DNA from: an uncultured Prevotella sp.
Lineage (GTDB): Bacteria > Bacteroidota > Bacteroidia > Bacteroidales > Bacteroidaceae
DNA: 58,993 nt
Reading direction: 5' to 3'
NCBI GenBank assembly: GCA_900316015.1
Contig: ONBG01000017.1
Coordinates: 1 to 58,993, forward strand
Positions 1 to 7,711 of the stretch are shown here, one piece after another. The position numbers and the translations under genes are program-made. Position 1 is the first letter of the stretch; every line of letters starts with the position of its first letter. The notes beneath the pieces were generated by a model, which made no database searches, was not told the origin of the DNA, and saw only the letters and a list, made by a program, of their open reading frames with translations.

Positions 1-133
1 GAAAGGACTGTAAACTTATCCGGAACGTAGCGAATAAACGTGACAACCCATTTAGTTATTAACATCAGAAGTTGTCAACTAAATCCAGTAAACTACAGGC
101 AAGTGATCACGGCCAATTGACACAGGTTGCAGG
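1..133. other. Intergenic, no gene seen
   Basis: No open reading frame, RNA gene or clear promoter could be supported here. The segment is AT-rich and leads directly into the 22-bp phased repeat array that begins at 134. The gene on its left lies outside the window, so its role as a leader or a 3' region cannot be judged. Confidence 0.4.
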
Positions 134-230
134 AGGTGATCTTTCGTCTCGTGGGAGATGACCTTTCGCAAGACGAAAGATAACCTCATGGTCGACTGGA
201 GATAACCTATTGGAAGGCTGGAGATGACCT
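134..230. repeat. 22-bp phased palindrome array A (5 copies)
   Basis: Five copies of the 9-bp degenerate palindrome AGRTNAYCT start at 134, 156, 178, 200 and 222, exactly 22 bp apart. The copies read AGGTGATCT, AGATGACCT, AGATAACCT, AGATAACCT and AGATGACCT. The 13-bp spacers vary but often begin TTCG or ATTGG and end GG or GAA. A 23-nt stretch at 152-174 is identical to 22414-22436 in array B. The array sits between the window edge and the terminator of the sigma-factor operon. The pattern is seen directly; its function is unknown. Confidence 0.85.
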
Positions 231-240
231 ATTGGAAAAA

Positions 241-280
241 AGAAGGGGCTGCTTCTCACGATTGAGTCGCAGCCCCTTTT
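241..280 (-). terminator. Rho-independent terminator of the ECF sigma operon
   Basis: A 10-bp perfect stem (243-252 with 269-278, AAGGGGCTGC/GCAGCCCCTT) encloses a 16-nt loop. On the minus strand it is followed by a T-rich run, about 100 nt past the stop codon at 380. The plus-strand side also ends in TTTTCT, so it could terminate transcripts from both directions, including any RNA read through array A. Confidence 0.7.
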
Positions 281-379
281 CTACGTTAGTATGTTATGAA
301 AAATTTGAGAGAATTGAAACTTCACAGTTTCATTTTTGTTTTACTAAACATGATTTTATAGAGAAAGCATAGAAATATA

Positions 380-865
380 TCATTTTAAGATCGTGGTTTG
401 CGGCTGGTTGATCGGCTGCGCATTGCTTTGCTGCAGAGTATCGATAGCCGCGGAGTCACCCATGGCAACGGAATTGCCTTGTGGGATTTGCTCATAGCCA
501 CTTATGTTGCTCACCTTTTCGGTCTTGTCATTGAACGGCACCTGCGCCGCATTCCCTAAGGTCAGGAAGATTGCAACGATCGCTGCTGCCTTGAAAAGAG
601 GCATCATGCGCTGGCGCATGGTGATGACACGGGCTTTGACTGGAGTCGGTTCCTCGATCATGGACAGGATTTTCTCGTCAAAGTCATCCCCTAATACATC
701 CTCCATCTTTTCTTGCTGTTCGTAAGCGAATAACGCCTTGTAGCGGATCAGGTCAGCAGGAATGTCCTTCTGACTGAAGAAGCTCCGGAGAATTTCCTCC
801 TCCTGTAAGGAGGTCTCTCCTTTCCAGTAACGCTCCAAGAGTTGTTGTATGTATTTATAATCCAT
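380..865 (-). CDS. Putative membrane anti-sigma partner of the ECF sigma factor
   Basis: This 161-residue protein has a charged N-terminal half (about residues 1-85), one hydrophobic segment (about 88-107) and a short polar Gln/Asn-rich C-terminus. That layout suggests a single-pass inner-membrane protein with its N-terminus in the cytoplasm. The start overlaps the end of the upstream sigma-factor gene by 11 bp, implying translational coupling. I infer an anti-sigma role from gene order and topology. No zinc-binding anti-sigma motif or FecR domain is visible, so the family is not identified. Confidence 0.6.
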   Translation of the reverse strand: MDYKYIQQLLERYWKGETSLQEEEILRSFFSQKDIPADLIRYKALFAYEQQEKMEDVLGDDFDEKILSMIEEPTPVKARVITMRQRMMPLFKAAAIVAIFLTLGNAAQVPFNDKTEKVSNISGYEQIPQGNSVAMGDSAAIDTLQQSNAQPINQPQTTILK

Positions 866-1367
866 AATTGTCGTATTCTTTAAATCTGTTCTTGACGGTC
901 TGCCTTGCCCTGAAAATATTCACTTTCACCTGTTCTTCAGTGATTCTCAAGACTTGGGCGATCTCTTTATAAGATTTCCCTTCGAAGTCGCGTAGCTGCA
1001 TGCAACTGCGTTGCTTCTCCGGAAGTTGGTCAACGAGCCTCTTCACCAAGTTGATACGGTCTCTTTGGATCATTTGCTCGTCAGGATTCGAAGATTGGTC
1101 GGGCTTATTGTCGGTTGAATCATCCAAGGAGTCGTTCTGATGGTCTTGCCTCTTGATATGATCCAATGCGAGATTCCTGCAAATGGTCAGGCTGAATGCC
1201 TCAATGGACTCGATGCTCTCCCAGTTCTCCCGCTTGTCCCAGACCTTGATCAGCGTCTCTTGCACGATGTCCTCTGCATCCGTACTGTCGAGCGTAATGC
1301 GCAGTGCCAACCGGTAAAGCTGATTCTTCAGCGGCAACACATCATTACGAAAACTGATCTTTTTCAT
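855..1367 (-). CDS. RNA polymerase ECF-type sigma-70 factor
   Basis: This 170-residue protein has sigma region 2 at about residues 15-85 (core binding and -10 recognition; contains DAEDIVQETLIKVWD) and region 4 at about 110-165. The region 4 helix-turn-helix includes LRDFEGKSYKEIAQVL and EEQVKVNIFRARQ. Region 3 is absent, as expected for ECF sigma factors. It directs RNA polymerase to a dedicated promoter set, probably under control of the overlapping downstream membrane protein. The target genes cannot be told from the sequence. Confidence 0.93.
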   Translation of the reverse strand: MKKISFRNDVLPLKNQLYRLALRITLDSTDAEDIVQETLIKVWDKRENWESIESIEAFSLTICRNLALDHIKRQDHQNDSLDDSTDNKPDQSSNPDEQMIQRDRINLVKRLVDQLPEKQRSCMQLRDFEGKSYKEIAQVLRITEEQVKVNIFRARQTVKNRFKEYDNYGL

Positions 1368-1462
1368 CTTCTCTCTATTTTGAATGACGACTTCAGGGGA
1401 TAAAAGTTACAGCTTCCTCTTTGTTTTAACGTATATTAGTATTTCCTTCGTTTTCTCTATTC

Positions 1463-2239
1463 TTATTTTTGGATGATGGTTCCTTGTTTTCCATCAATGG
1501 CGGTAGCGAGGGTGATGATGACTTGGGAGACGCCTGCATCCACGGCATTCAGCGCGTTCTCTAATTTAGGGATCATTCCTCCTGCTACTGTCCCGTCTGC
1601 CACATATTGGTTGAAGTCTGCGCGGGTGATGGTGCGTATCACGCTGTTTTCATCGTCAGGGTTTACCAAGACTCCTCTTTTCTCAAAGCAGTAGATGAGA
1701 GTTACGTCATAATAAGGTACCAATGCCTTGGCGGTCTCACTGGCAATGGTATCCGCATTCGTGTTCAGGATGTTGCCTTTGCCGTCGTGCGTAAGGGGTG
1801 CCATGACCGGGGTGATGCCTGCTTCTACGAGGACTTGCAGTGCTATGCCGTTGACCTGGTCGACATCGCCGACAAATCCGAAATCAACGCCATCCTGGAT
1901 GGGTCTGCGATGACTGAGAATGACGCCCATGTCTGCCCCCGTCAGTCCTAGGGCATTCACTCCATGGGCCTGTAACCTGGCAACGACGTGCTTGTTTACA
2001 AGTCCACCGTACACCATGGTCACCACGTCGAGCATCTTTGCATCTGTAATCCGCCTTCCGTTGACCATCTGGCTTTCTATGCCCAGGCTTGCCGCGACCT
2101 TCGTTGCGCGGCGACCGCCTCCATGGACCAGTACTTTCCTGCCTTCAATGGCCCCGAAGTCGTGGAGCAATTGGTCAAGGCGCGCCTCGTCTTCCACGAT
2201 GGCGCCGCCTACCTTGACAATCGTTATCTTCTCTTTCAT
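1463..2239 (-). CDS. argB: Acetylglutamate kinase
   Basis: It phosphorylates N-acetyl-L-glutamate with ATP, the second step of acetylated arginine biosynthesis, in the cytoplasm. The 258 residues fit the amino-acid kinase fold. Visible features are an N-terminal KVGGAIV, the glycine-rich LVHGGGRRAT nucleotide/substrate loop (about 38-47), NTNADTIAS and a C-terminal GGMIPKLENAL. It starts one base after the speA stop codon and is the last gene of the topA-aroK-speA-argB run. Pairing with arginine decarboxylase puts an arginine-producing step and an arginine-consuming step on one transcript. No other arg gene is present in the window. Confidence 0.93.
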   Translation of the reverse strand: MKEKITIVKVGGAIVEDEARLDQLLHDFGAIEGRKVLVHGGGRRATKVAASLGIESQMVNGRRITDAKMLDVVTMVYGGLVNKHVVARLQAHGVNALGLTGADMGVILSHRRPIQDGVDFGFVGDVDQVNGIALQVLVEAGITPVMAPLTHDGKGNILNTNADTIASETAKALVPYYDVTLIYCFEKRGVLVNPDDENSVIRTITRADFNQYVADGTVAGGMIPKLENALNAVDAGVSQVIITLATAIDGKQGTIIQK

Positions 2240-2240
2240 C

Positions 2241-4133
2241 TTATTCCAAATAAGTATAGCCGTAGAGGCCCGAGCGATAATTGCTTAGGAATTCCTTTCC
2301 CTCTTCCAAGCTGATCTTGCCCGCCTTGACGCTCTTCGTCACCCAGATCTCCAGTTGTCGAACCAGTTTCTTGGGATTGTACTGTACGTAGTCGAGCACT
2401 TCTTCAACGGTTTCCCCATCGAAGATCTGGTCGATGTGATATTGTCCGTCCTTGACAGAGATATGGACAGCGTTCGTGTCGCCGAACAAGTTGTGCATGT
2501 CACCTAAGATTTCCTGGTAAGCTCCCACCAAGAACACGCCTAAGTAATAGTCTTCGCTTTTCTTAAGGGCATGGACGGGAAGGACGTGGGAGATATGGCG
2601 GTTGGTGACGAAGTTGGCAATCTTGCCGTCCGAATCGCAGGTAATGTCCTGCAGGGTAGCATTGCGTGTGGGACGTTCGTCCAATCGCTGGATGGGAACG
2701 ATAGGGAAGAGCTGGTCGATCGCCCAACTGTCGGGCAGGGATTGGAACAAGGAGAAGTTGCAGAAGTATTTGTCTGCAAGAAGCTTATCTAAGTTCATCA
2801 ACTCCTCTGGGACATGCTTAAGGGATTTGGCGATGGCATTGATCTCGCGGCAAACACTCCAGTACATGCTTTCGATCTCAGCCCGAGTCTTCAAGTCGAC
2901 CAGTCCATGGGAGAAGAGATCCAAGGCTTCTTCCCGGATTTGCTCGGCATCGTGCCAGTCTTCCATCATGGAGCGAGGGTTCAGGTTGTCCCAGATCTCA
3001 TAGAGGTCCTTGACCAATTGGTGGTCGTTTTCCTTTGGCTCAAACTCTTCCGGCATCTCAGGAAGCGAGGCCGTCTCTAAGACATCGATGACCAATACGC
3101 TATGGTGGGCCGCCAAGGAACGTCCGCTTTCCGTAATAATATTCGGTTGTGGGATGCCATTACGGTCGGCTGCATCCACAAAGGTATAGACACAGTCGTT
3201 GACATACTCCTGAATGGAGTAGTTGACAGAGCTTTCACTGCTGGAGGAACGTGTGCCGTCATAGTCCACGCCCAATCCACCGCCACAGTCAACGAAGTCT
3301 ACCTGATAGCCCATCTTGTGGAGTTGCACATAGAATTGGGATGCCTCCCGGAGGGCAGTCTGTATACGGCGTATCTTCGTGATCTGGGATCCAATATGGA
3401 AATGGATCAATCGCAGGCAATCATGAAGGCCTTTCTCGTCTAAGATCCTCAAGGCTTCCAAGAGTTCCGCGCTGGTCAATCCGAACTTGCTGGCATCGCC
3501 ACCGCTTTCTTCCCATTTGCCTGAGCCGCTGGAAGCCAGCTTGATGCGGATGCCGAGGTTAGGCTTCACATGAAGCTTCTTGGCTGCCTTTGCGATGATC
3601 TCCAACTCATTCATCTTTTCAACGACGATGAAGATACGCTTTCCCATCTTTTGGGCTAACAGTGCCAACTCGATATAGCTCTGGTCCTTGTAGCCATTGC
3701 ACACGATCAGGGAATCACTTTGGCACTGGACGGCGATCACGGCATGGAGCTCTGGTTTGGAGCCCGCTTCCAGTCCAAGGTTGAACTTCTTTCCATGAGA
3801 GATGATCTCTTCCACCACCGGTTGCATCTGGTTGACCTTGATGGGGTAGATAATAAAGTTCTCCCCTTTGAAATGATATTCCTCGGCAGCTTTCTTGAAG
3901 CAGCTGGCTGTCTTCTCGATACGATTGTCGAGAATGTCTGGGAAACGGAGAAGAACAGGTGGCGTCACGTCGCGTAACGCCAGTTCAGCCATGACATCAC
4001 GCAGATCGATTTGCGTATTGTCCTTGCAAGGGGTCACATAAACATGTCCCTTCTCGTTGATTCCAAAATAAGAGGTACCCCAACCATTGATGTTATAGAG
4101 TTCCTTCGAATCTTCAATCGTCCATTTCTTCAT
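2241..4133 (-). CDS. speA: Biosynthetic arginine decarboxylase
   Basis: This PLP enzyme converts arginine to agmatine, the first step of the agmatine route to putrescine and spermidine. At 630 residues it matches the biosynthetic SpeA class. The PLP lysine is predicted at K99 in YPIKVNQ. HFHIGSQ and VDCGGGLGVDYDG lie in the barrel, and the motif around ESGRSLAAHH fits the fold type III domain. A helical insert and a C-terminal extension follow. The gene starts 9 nt after the aroK stop and ends 1 nt before argB. Confidence 0.95.
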   Translation of the reverse strand: MKKWTIEDSKELYNINGWGTSYFGINEKGHVYVTPCKDNTQIDLRDVMAELALRDVTPPVLLRFPDILDNRIEKTASCFKKAAEEYHFKGENFIIYPIKVNQMQPVVEEIISHGKKFNLGLEAGSKPELHAVIAVQCQSDSLIVCNGYKDQSYIELALLAQKMGKRIFIVVEKMNELEIIAKAAKKLHVKPNLGIRIKLASSGSGKWEESGGDASKFGLTSAELLEALRILDEKGLHDCLRLIHFHIGSQITKIRRIQTALREASQFYVQLHKMGYQVDFVDCGGGLGVDYDGTRSSSSESSVNYSIQEYVNDCVYTFVDAADRNGIPQPNIITESGRSLAAHHSVLVIDVLETASLPEMPEEFEPKENDHQLVKDLYEIWDNLNPRSMMEDWHDAEQIREEALDLFSHGLVDLKTRAEIESMYWSVCREINAIAKSLKHVPEELMNLDKLLADKYFCNFSLFQSLPDSWAIDQLFPIVPIQRLDERPTRNATLQDITCDSDGKIANFVTNRHISHVLPVHALKKSEDYYLGVFLVGAYQEILGDMHNLFGDTNAVHISVKDGQYHIDQIFDGETVEEVLDYVQYNPKKLVRQLEIWVTKSVKAGKISLEEGKEFLSNYRSGLYGYTYLE

Positions 4134-4142
4134 TTCAATTGC

Positions 4143-4670
4143 TTATATAGTTAATAGTTCACGTAGTTTTTGAACAGATATCTTTATTTTCTCGTAATTG
4201 TCCATGAGGTTCACGTCCAAGGTATATTTCGCCTTTGAATAATAGGGCTCCCGGGCCTTGAGCTGTTCCTTGATGAAGACCTGTACCTCTTCCGGTGTCT
4301 TGTTGAGGAGAAGTGGGCGGACCGTCTTTCCCATTTTCAGGTGACCGTACAGTACTTCTGGGGTTGCCTTCAGGTAGATGGTCTCCCCTTGTTGGTTCAT
4401 GTAGTCCATGTTGTCGAAGAAACACGGCGTTCCCCCACCACAACTGATGATGACATTCTCGAACTCAGCCACTTCATGCAGCATGGTATGCTCAATCTTT
4501 CGGAATCCTTCCTCGCCCTTTTCATCAAAGATTTGCTTGACGGTCTTCCGCATCCTACTCTCTATATACCAGTCGAGGTCATAGAAAGGGATGTCGATTT
4601 CTTTAGAAAGAGCCTTCCCGATGGTCGTCTTGCCGGCTCCCATATATCCTAAGATAATGATTCTCCTCAT
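4143..4670 (-). CDS. aroK: Shikimate kinase
   Basis: It phosphorylates shikimate with ATP in the pathway to chorismate and aromatic amino acids. The start at 4670 is chosen because the Walker A motif GYMGAGKTT then lies near residue 8, as usual for the family. The longer frame (to 4733) only reads back into topA. Shikimate-binding features visible are DLDWYIE, the EEGFRKIE segment and a CGGGTP loop, followed by the LID region around KTVRPLL. The start codon overlaps the topA stop (ATGA, 4667-4670), indicating translational coupling. Confidence 0.93.
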   Translation of the reverse strand: MRRIIILGYMGAGKTTIGKALSKEIDIPFYDLDWYIESRMRKTVKQIFDEKGEEGFRKIEHTMLHEVAEFENVIISCGGGTPCFFDNMDYMNQQGETIYLKATPEVLYGHLKMGKTVRPLLLNKTPEEVQVFIKEQLKAREPYYSKAKYTLDVNLMDNYEKIKISVQKLRELLTI

Positions 4671-7006
4671 TTCTTCTTGCTGGTTGCTGTTGCCTTCTTG
4701 CCAGTCGCAGGCGCGCTGACAATTTTCATGCACTCCTCATAGGTGAGGTCCTTTGCCTTGTCATGTAAGTTCTTGGGAATACGGTAGTTCTTCCCATCAC
4801 GGGCAATATAGGGTCCATACCGTCCGTTCAGGATCTCCATGCTGGGGTCTTCGTCAAACTTCTTGATATGGCGTTGCTCCTCTTGTATCCGCTTCTGCTG
4901 GATCAGTTCGATCGCGGTGTCCAGTCCGACGGTCATAGGATCCTCTGTCTTGGGTAGGGAGACATACTTCTTGTTGTGCATGATATAAGGTCCGAAGCGG
5001 CCTGCGCCAATGACAACGGGTGTCCCTTCAAACTCACCGACAGTCCTGGGCAATTTGAAAAGTTCCAAGGCCTCTTCCAAGGTGATGGTTTCCATGCTCT
5101 TGTCTGCGGGTAACTGTGAGAAGCGTGGCTTTTCCTTGTCGTCTGCGGAACCGATCTGCACGACAGGCCCGAAGCGCCCGATCTTGACAAACACCGGTTT
5201 CCCTGACTTAGGATCTTTGCCGAGCTCCCTTTCGCCCGCTTTATGGGCCGACCGGGAGTTCATCACATGCTCGACGGTGGGCTCGAAGTCCTTGTCGAAC
5301 TTATGCATCATGTCAGTCCATTGTTCTTTCCCTTCGGCAATCTGGTCGAATTGTTCCTCGACTTTCGCGGTGAAGTTATAATCCATGATGCTTGGGAAGT
5401 TCTCCATCAGGAAGTCGTTGACTACGATGCCGATGTCGGTAGGGAGAAGCTTTCCTTTCTCATTTCCTACCATTTCCTTCTTCGTCCTCGACGTGATCTT
5501 GATGCCTTTCAGCGTATCGATGGTGTAACTGCGCTCTTCCCCCTTGTTGTCTCCTTTCTGGACATACTCGCGCTGTTGGATTGTGCTGATGGTTGGGGCA
5601 TACGTAGAAGGGCGCCCAATGCCTAATTCCTCTAACTTCTTCACCAGGCTGGCTTCCGTATATCGGTTCGGTGCCTGTGAGAAACGCTCTGTTGAGGTAA
5701 TCTCACGACGCTCTAATTGGTCTCCTTCTTTCAAGGCAGGCAATGTATGGGAAGCGTCTTCCTGGCTGTTCTCCTCATCATCTGTGGACTCGAGGTAAAC
5801 TTTCAGGAAGCCATCAAAGGCGACCACCTCTCCGTTTGCGATAAATTTCTCGTCACTGTTGGACATGTTGATGGTGACCGTCGTCTTCTCAATCTGGGCA
5901 TCTGCCATCTGGGAGGCGGCGGTACGCTTCCAGATCAGGTTGTAAAGCCGTTTCTCCTGGGATGTCCCATCTATCTCTGTGTCGCTCATGTAGGTAGGGC
6001 GGATAGCCTCGTGGGCTTCCTGTGCCCCCTTGGAATGGGTGACATATTTGCGTGGCTTGCTGTATTCCTGGCCATAGAGCTTAATGATCTCATCCTTGCT
6101 GGCATTGATGCATAGGGAGGAGAGGTTGACACTGTCGGTACGCATGTAAGTGATCTTTCCGCTTTCGTACAGATGCTGTGCAACCATCATCGTCTGGGAG
6201 ACCGTAAATCCTAACTTCCTGGCTGCTTCCTGTTGGAGCGTTGAGGTTGTGAAAGGTGGGGCAGGGGTGCGCTTCAGTGGTTTCTTGCTGATGGCGGAAA
6301 CGGTGAAAGTGGCATCCTTGCATTTCTCAAGAAAGGCTTCTGCCTCTTCATGGGTCTTGAATCGCTTGTCCAATTCTGCTTTCACCTCTGAGATATTGCC
6401 TTGCTCGTTTGTCAAGGCGAAAATGGCATTGATACGATAGTAAGGCTCACTCTTGAATTTCTGGATTTCCCGTTCCCTCTCAACGATCAAGCGCACGGCC
6501 ACGCTTTGTACGCGACCTGCAGAAAGGGCGGGCTTTACCTTGCGCCATAATACAGGAGAGAGCTTGAAACCTACCAGGCGGTCAAGGACCCGTCGGGCCT
6601 GCTGCGCATTGACTAAGTTCATGTCCAAGTGCCGGGGATGCTTGATAGCATCTAAGATGGCAGGCTTGGTGATTTCATGGAAGACAATACGATTCGTGTT
6701 TTGCTCATCCAACCCTAAGACCTCACAAAGGTGCCAGGAGATGGCCTCTCCTTCGCGGTCTTCATCGGAAGCTAACCATATTTGCTTTGCTGCCTTCGCA
6801 TTCTTCTTCAGGTCGCTGACCAGCTTCTTCTTTTCTTCAGGAATCTCATAATAAGGTTCTAACGTCTTTTCGTTAATGCTGAGTTCCTTTTTCTTTAAAT
6901 CGCGGATATGCCCATAGCTGGACATCACCTTATAGTCGTTCCCTAAGAATTTCTCAATTGTCTTTGCCTTTGCGGGGCTCTCTACAATAACTAAATTTTC
7001 TTGCAT
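4667..7006 (-). CDS. topA: DNA topoisomerase I
   Basis: It relaxes negatively supercoiled DNA by transient single-strand cleavage (type IA). It begins with a Toprim domain (ENLVIVESPAKAKTIEKFLG near the N-terminus and ASDEDREGEAI). The catalytic tyrosine is about residue 287 in KITYMRTDS. In place of cysteine zinc fingers the C-terminus carries several G-R-F/Y-G-P repeats (GRFGPVVQIG, GRFGPYIMHNKKY, GRYGPYIARDGK) and ends in a lysine-rich tail. I start at the second of two adjacent ATGs. A TTG in frame at 7036 overlaps the predicted -7 box (7034-7041) and is unlikely to be used. Confidence 0.95.
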   Translation of the reverse strand: MQENLVIVESPAKAKTIEKFLGNDYKVMSSYGHIRDLKKKELSINEKTLEPYYEIPEEKKKLVSDLKKNAKAAKQIWLASDEDREGEAISWHLCEVLGLDEQNTNRIVFHEITKPAILDAIKHPRHLDMNLVNAQQARRVLDRLVGFKLSPVLWRKVKPALSAGRVQSVAVRLIVEREREIQKFKSEPYYRINAIFALTNEQGNISEVKAELDKRFKTHEEAEAFLEKCKDATFTVSAISKKPLKRTPAPPFTTSTLQQEAARKLGFTVSQTMMVAQHLYESGKITYMRTDSVNLSSLCINASKDEIIKLYGQEYSKPRKYVTHSKGAQEAHEAIRPTYMSDTEIDGTSQEKRLYNLIWKRTAASQMADAQIEKTTVTINMSNSDEKFIANGEVVAFDGFLKVYLESTDDEENSQEDASHTLPALKEGDQLERREITSTERFSQAPNRYTEASLVKKLEELGIGRPSTYAPTISTIQQREYVQKGDNKGEERSYTIDTLKGIKITSRTKKEMVGNEKGKLLPTDIGIVVNDFLMENFPSIMDYNFTAKVEEQFDQIAEGKEQWTDMMHKFDKDFEPTVEHVMNSRSAHKAGERELGKDPKSGKPVFVKIGRFGPVVQIGSADDKEKPRFSQLPADKSMETITLEEALELFKLPRTVGEFEGTPVVIGAGRFGPYIMHNKKYVSLPKTEDPMTVGLDTAIELIQQKRIQEEQRHIKKFDEDPSMEILNGRYGPYIARDGKNYRIPKNLHDKAKDLTYEECMKIVSAPATGKKATATSKKK

Positions 7007-7033
7007 CATCGCGAATAATATATTTATAGGGCG

Positions 7034-7041
7034 CAAAAGTA
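7034..7041 (-). promoter_or_regulatory. Candidate -7 box of topA
   Basis: On the minus strand this reads TACTTTTG, matching the Bacteroidetes -7 consensus TAnnTTTG. It lies about 28 nt upstream of the chosen topA start. No convincing -33 TTTG is visible at the usual spacing. Confidence 0.5.
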
Positions 7042-7128
7042 ATTAAAATTTTGCTTACACCTTATTATATGGGGAAAATTTCGTATTTTTTAAGGATTGA
7101 TTCGCCCCGTTTCGCTAACAAACAAAAA

Positions 7129-7147
7129 GACAGGCTTTTAGCCTGTC
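7129..7147 (-). terminator. Terminator of the Nudix gene
   Basis: A GACAGGC/GCCTGTC stem (7129-7135 with 7141-7147) has a 5-nt loop. On the minus strand it is followed by TTTTTGTTTG, a few bases beyond the Nudix stop at 7160. Confidence 0.7.
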
Positions 7148-7159
7148 CCTTCTCATCTC

Positions 7160-7684
7160 TTATCTTTGATGCTTCTCAATGAACTCGTAAAGACCTTGTC
7201 GCACCGACCTAAGCCCAAATTGTTCCTTCCGGATTTCCTCTAAGGGAATCCACATGCATTCTGCAGCATCATCCCCGGCCTTTAAGGCACTGGTGTCTTT
7301 CACCTCGCAGATAAAGAACATATCGAGAGTCCTGATATCCATGCCACTGTAAAGGTACACGTTCGGGATACTGAAAATGTATCTGGCATGGGTCACTTCC
7401 AGTCCTGTCTCTTCCTTCACCTCCCGTGTGACACCTTCCTCTGCGCTTTCCCCAATGTCGCAGAACCCGCCGGGAAGGTCGAGCGTACCCTTGGCAGGCT
7501 CATTCTTCCTGCGCTCCACTAACAGCTCTCCTTTCTCGTTGAGGATGAAGGCTACGTTGGCTGCACTCGGATTCAGGAAATATTCGAACCCGCAATTCTG
7601 GCATTTCTTGCTTCTCTCACTGCTAATATCAAAGTGAGAACTACCACATACCGGGCAGTAATTGAATTTCTCTAATGGATGCAT
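7160..7684 (-). CDS. Nudix hydrolase with N-terminal zinc ribbon
   Basis: This 174-residue cytoplasmic hydrolase presumably acts on a nucleoside diphosphate linked to another group. An N-terminal zinc ribbon is formed by CPVC (about 9-12) and CQNC (about 29-32). The Nudix box follows the pattern G-x5-E-x7-REVKEETGLEV at about residues 72-94. A zinc ribbon plus Nudix box resembles NudC-type NADH/decapping enzymes, but the protein is shorter and the NudC signature after the box is not evident, so the substrate is open. It begins 27 nt after the sialate esterase gene and may be co-transcribed with it. Confidence 0.85.
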   Translation of the reverse strand: MHPLEKFNYCPVCGSSHFDISSERSKKCQNCGFEYFLNPSAANVAFILNEKGELLVERRKNEPAKGTLDLPGGFCDIGESAEEGVTREVKEETGLEVTHARYIFSIPNVYLYSGMDIRTLDMFFICEVKDTSALKAGDDAAECMWIPLEEIRKEQFGLRSVRQGLYEFIEKHQR

Positions 7685-7711
7685 TGTAATAAATATATGC
7701 TTATTAATGAT

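Noticed and set aside
131-141. Extended Shine-Dalgarno-like sequence AGGAGGTGATC in the first unit of array A
   Set aside because: Only this unit has it, no start codon follows, and the Bacteroidetes 16S 3' end differs from the GATC-containing version, so the match is probably chance.
134-230. Phased arrays as a CRISPR locus
   Set aside because: Repeats are only 9 bp and degenerate, spacers are 13 bp, and no cas gene is present; this is not a CRISPR array.
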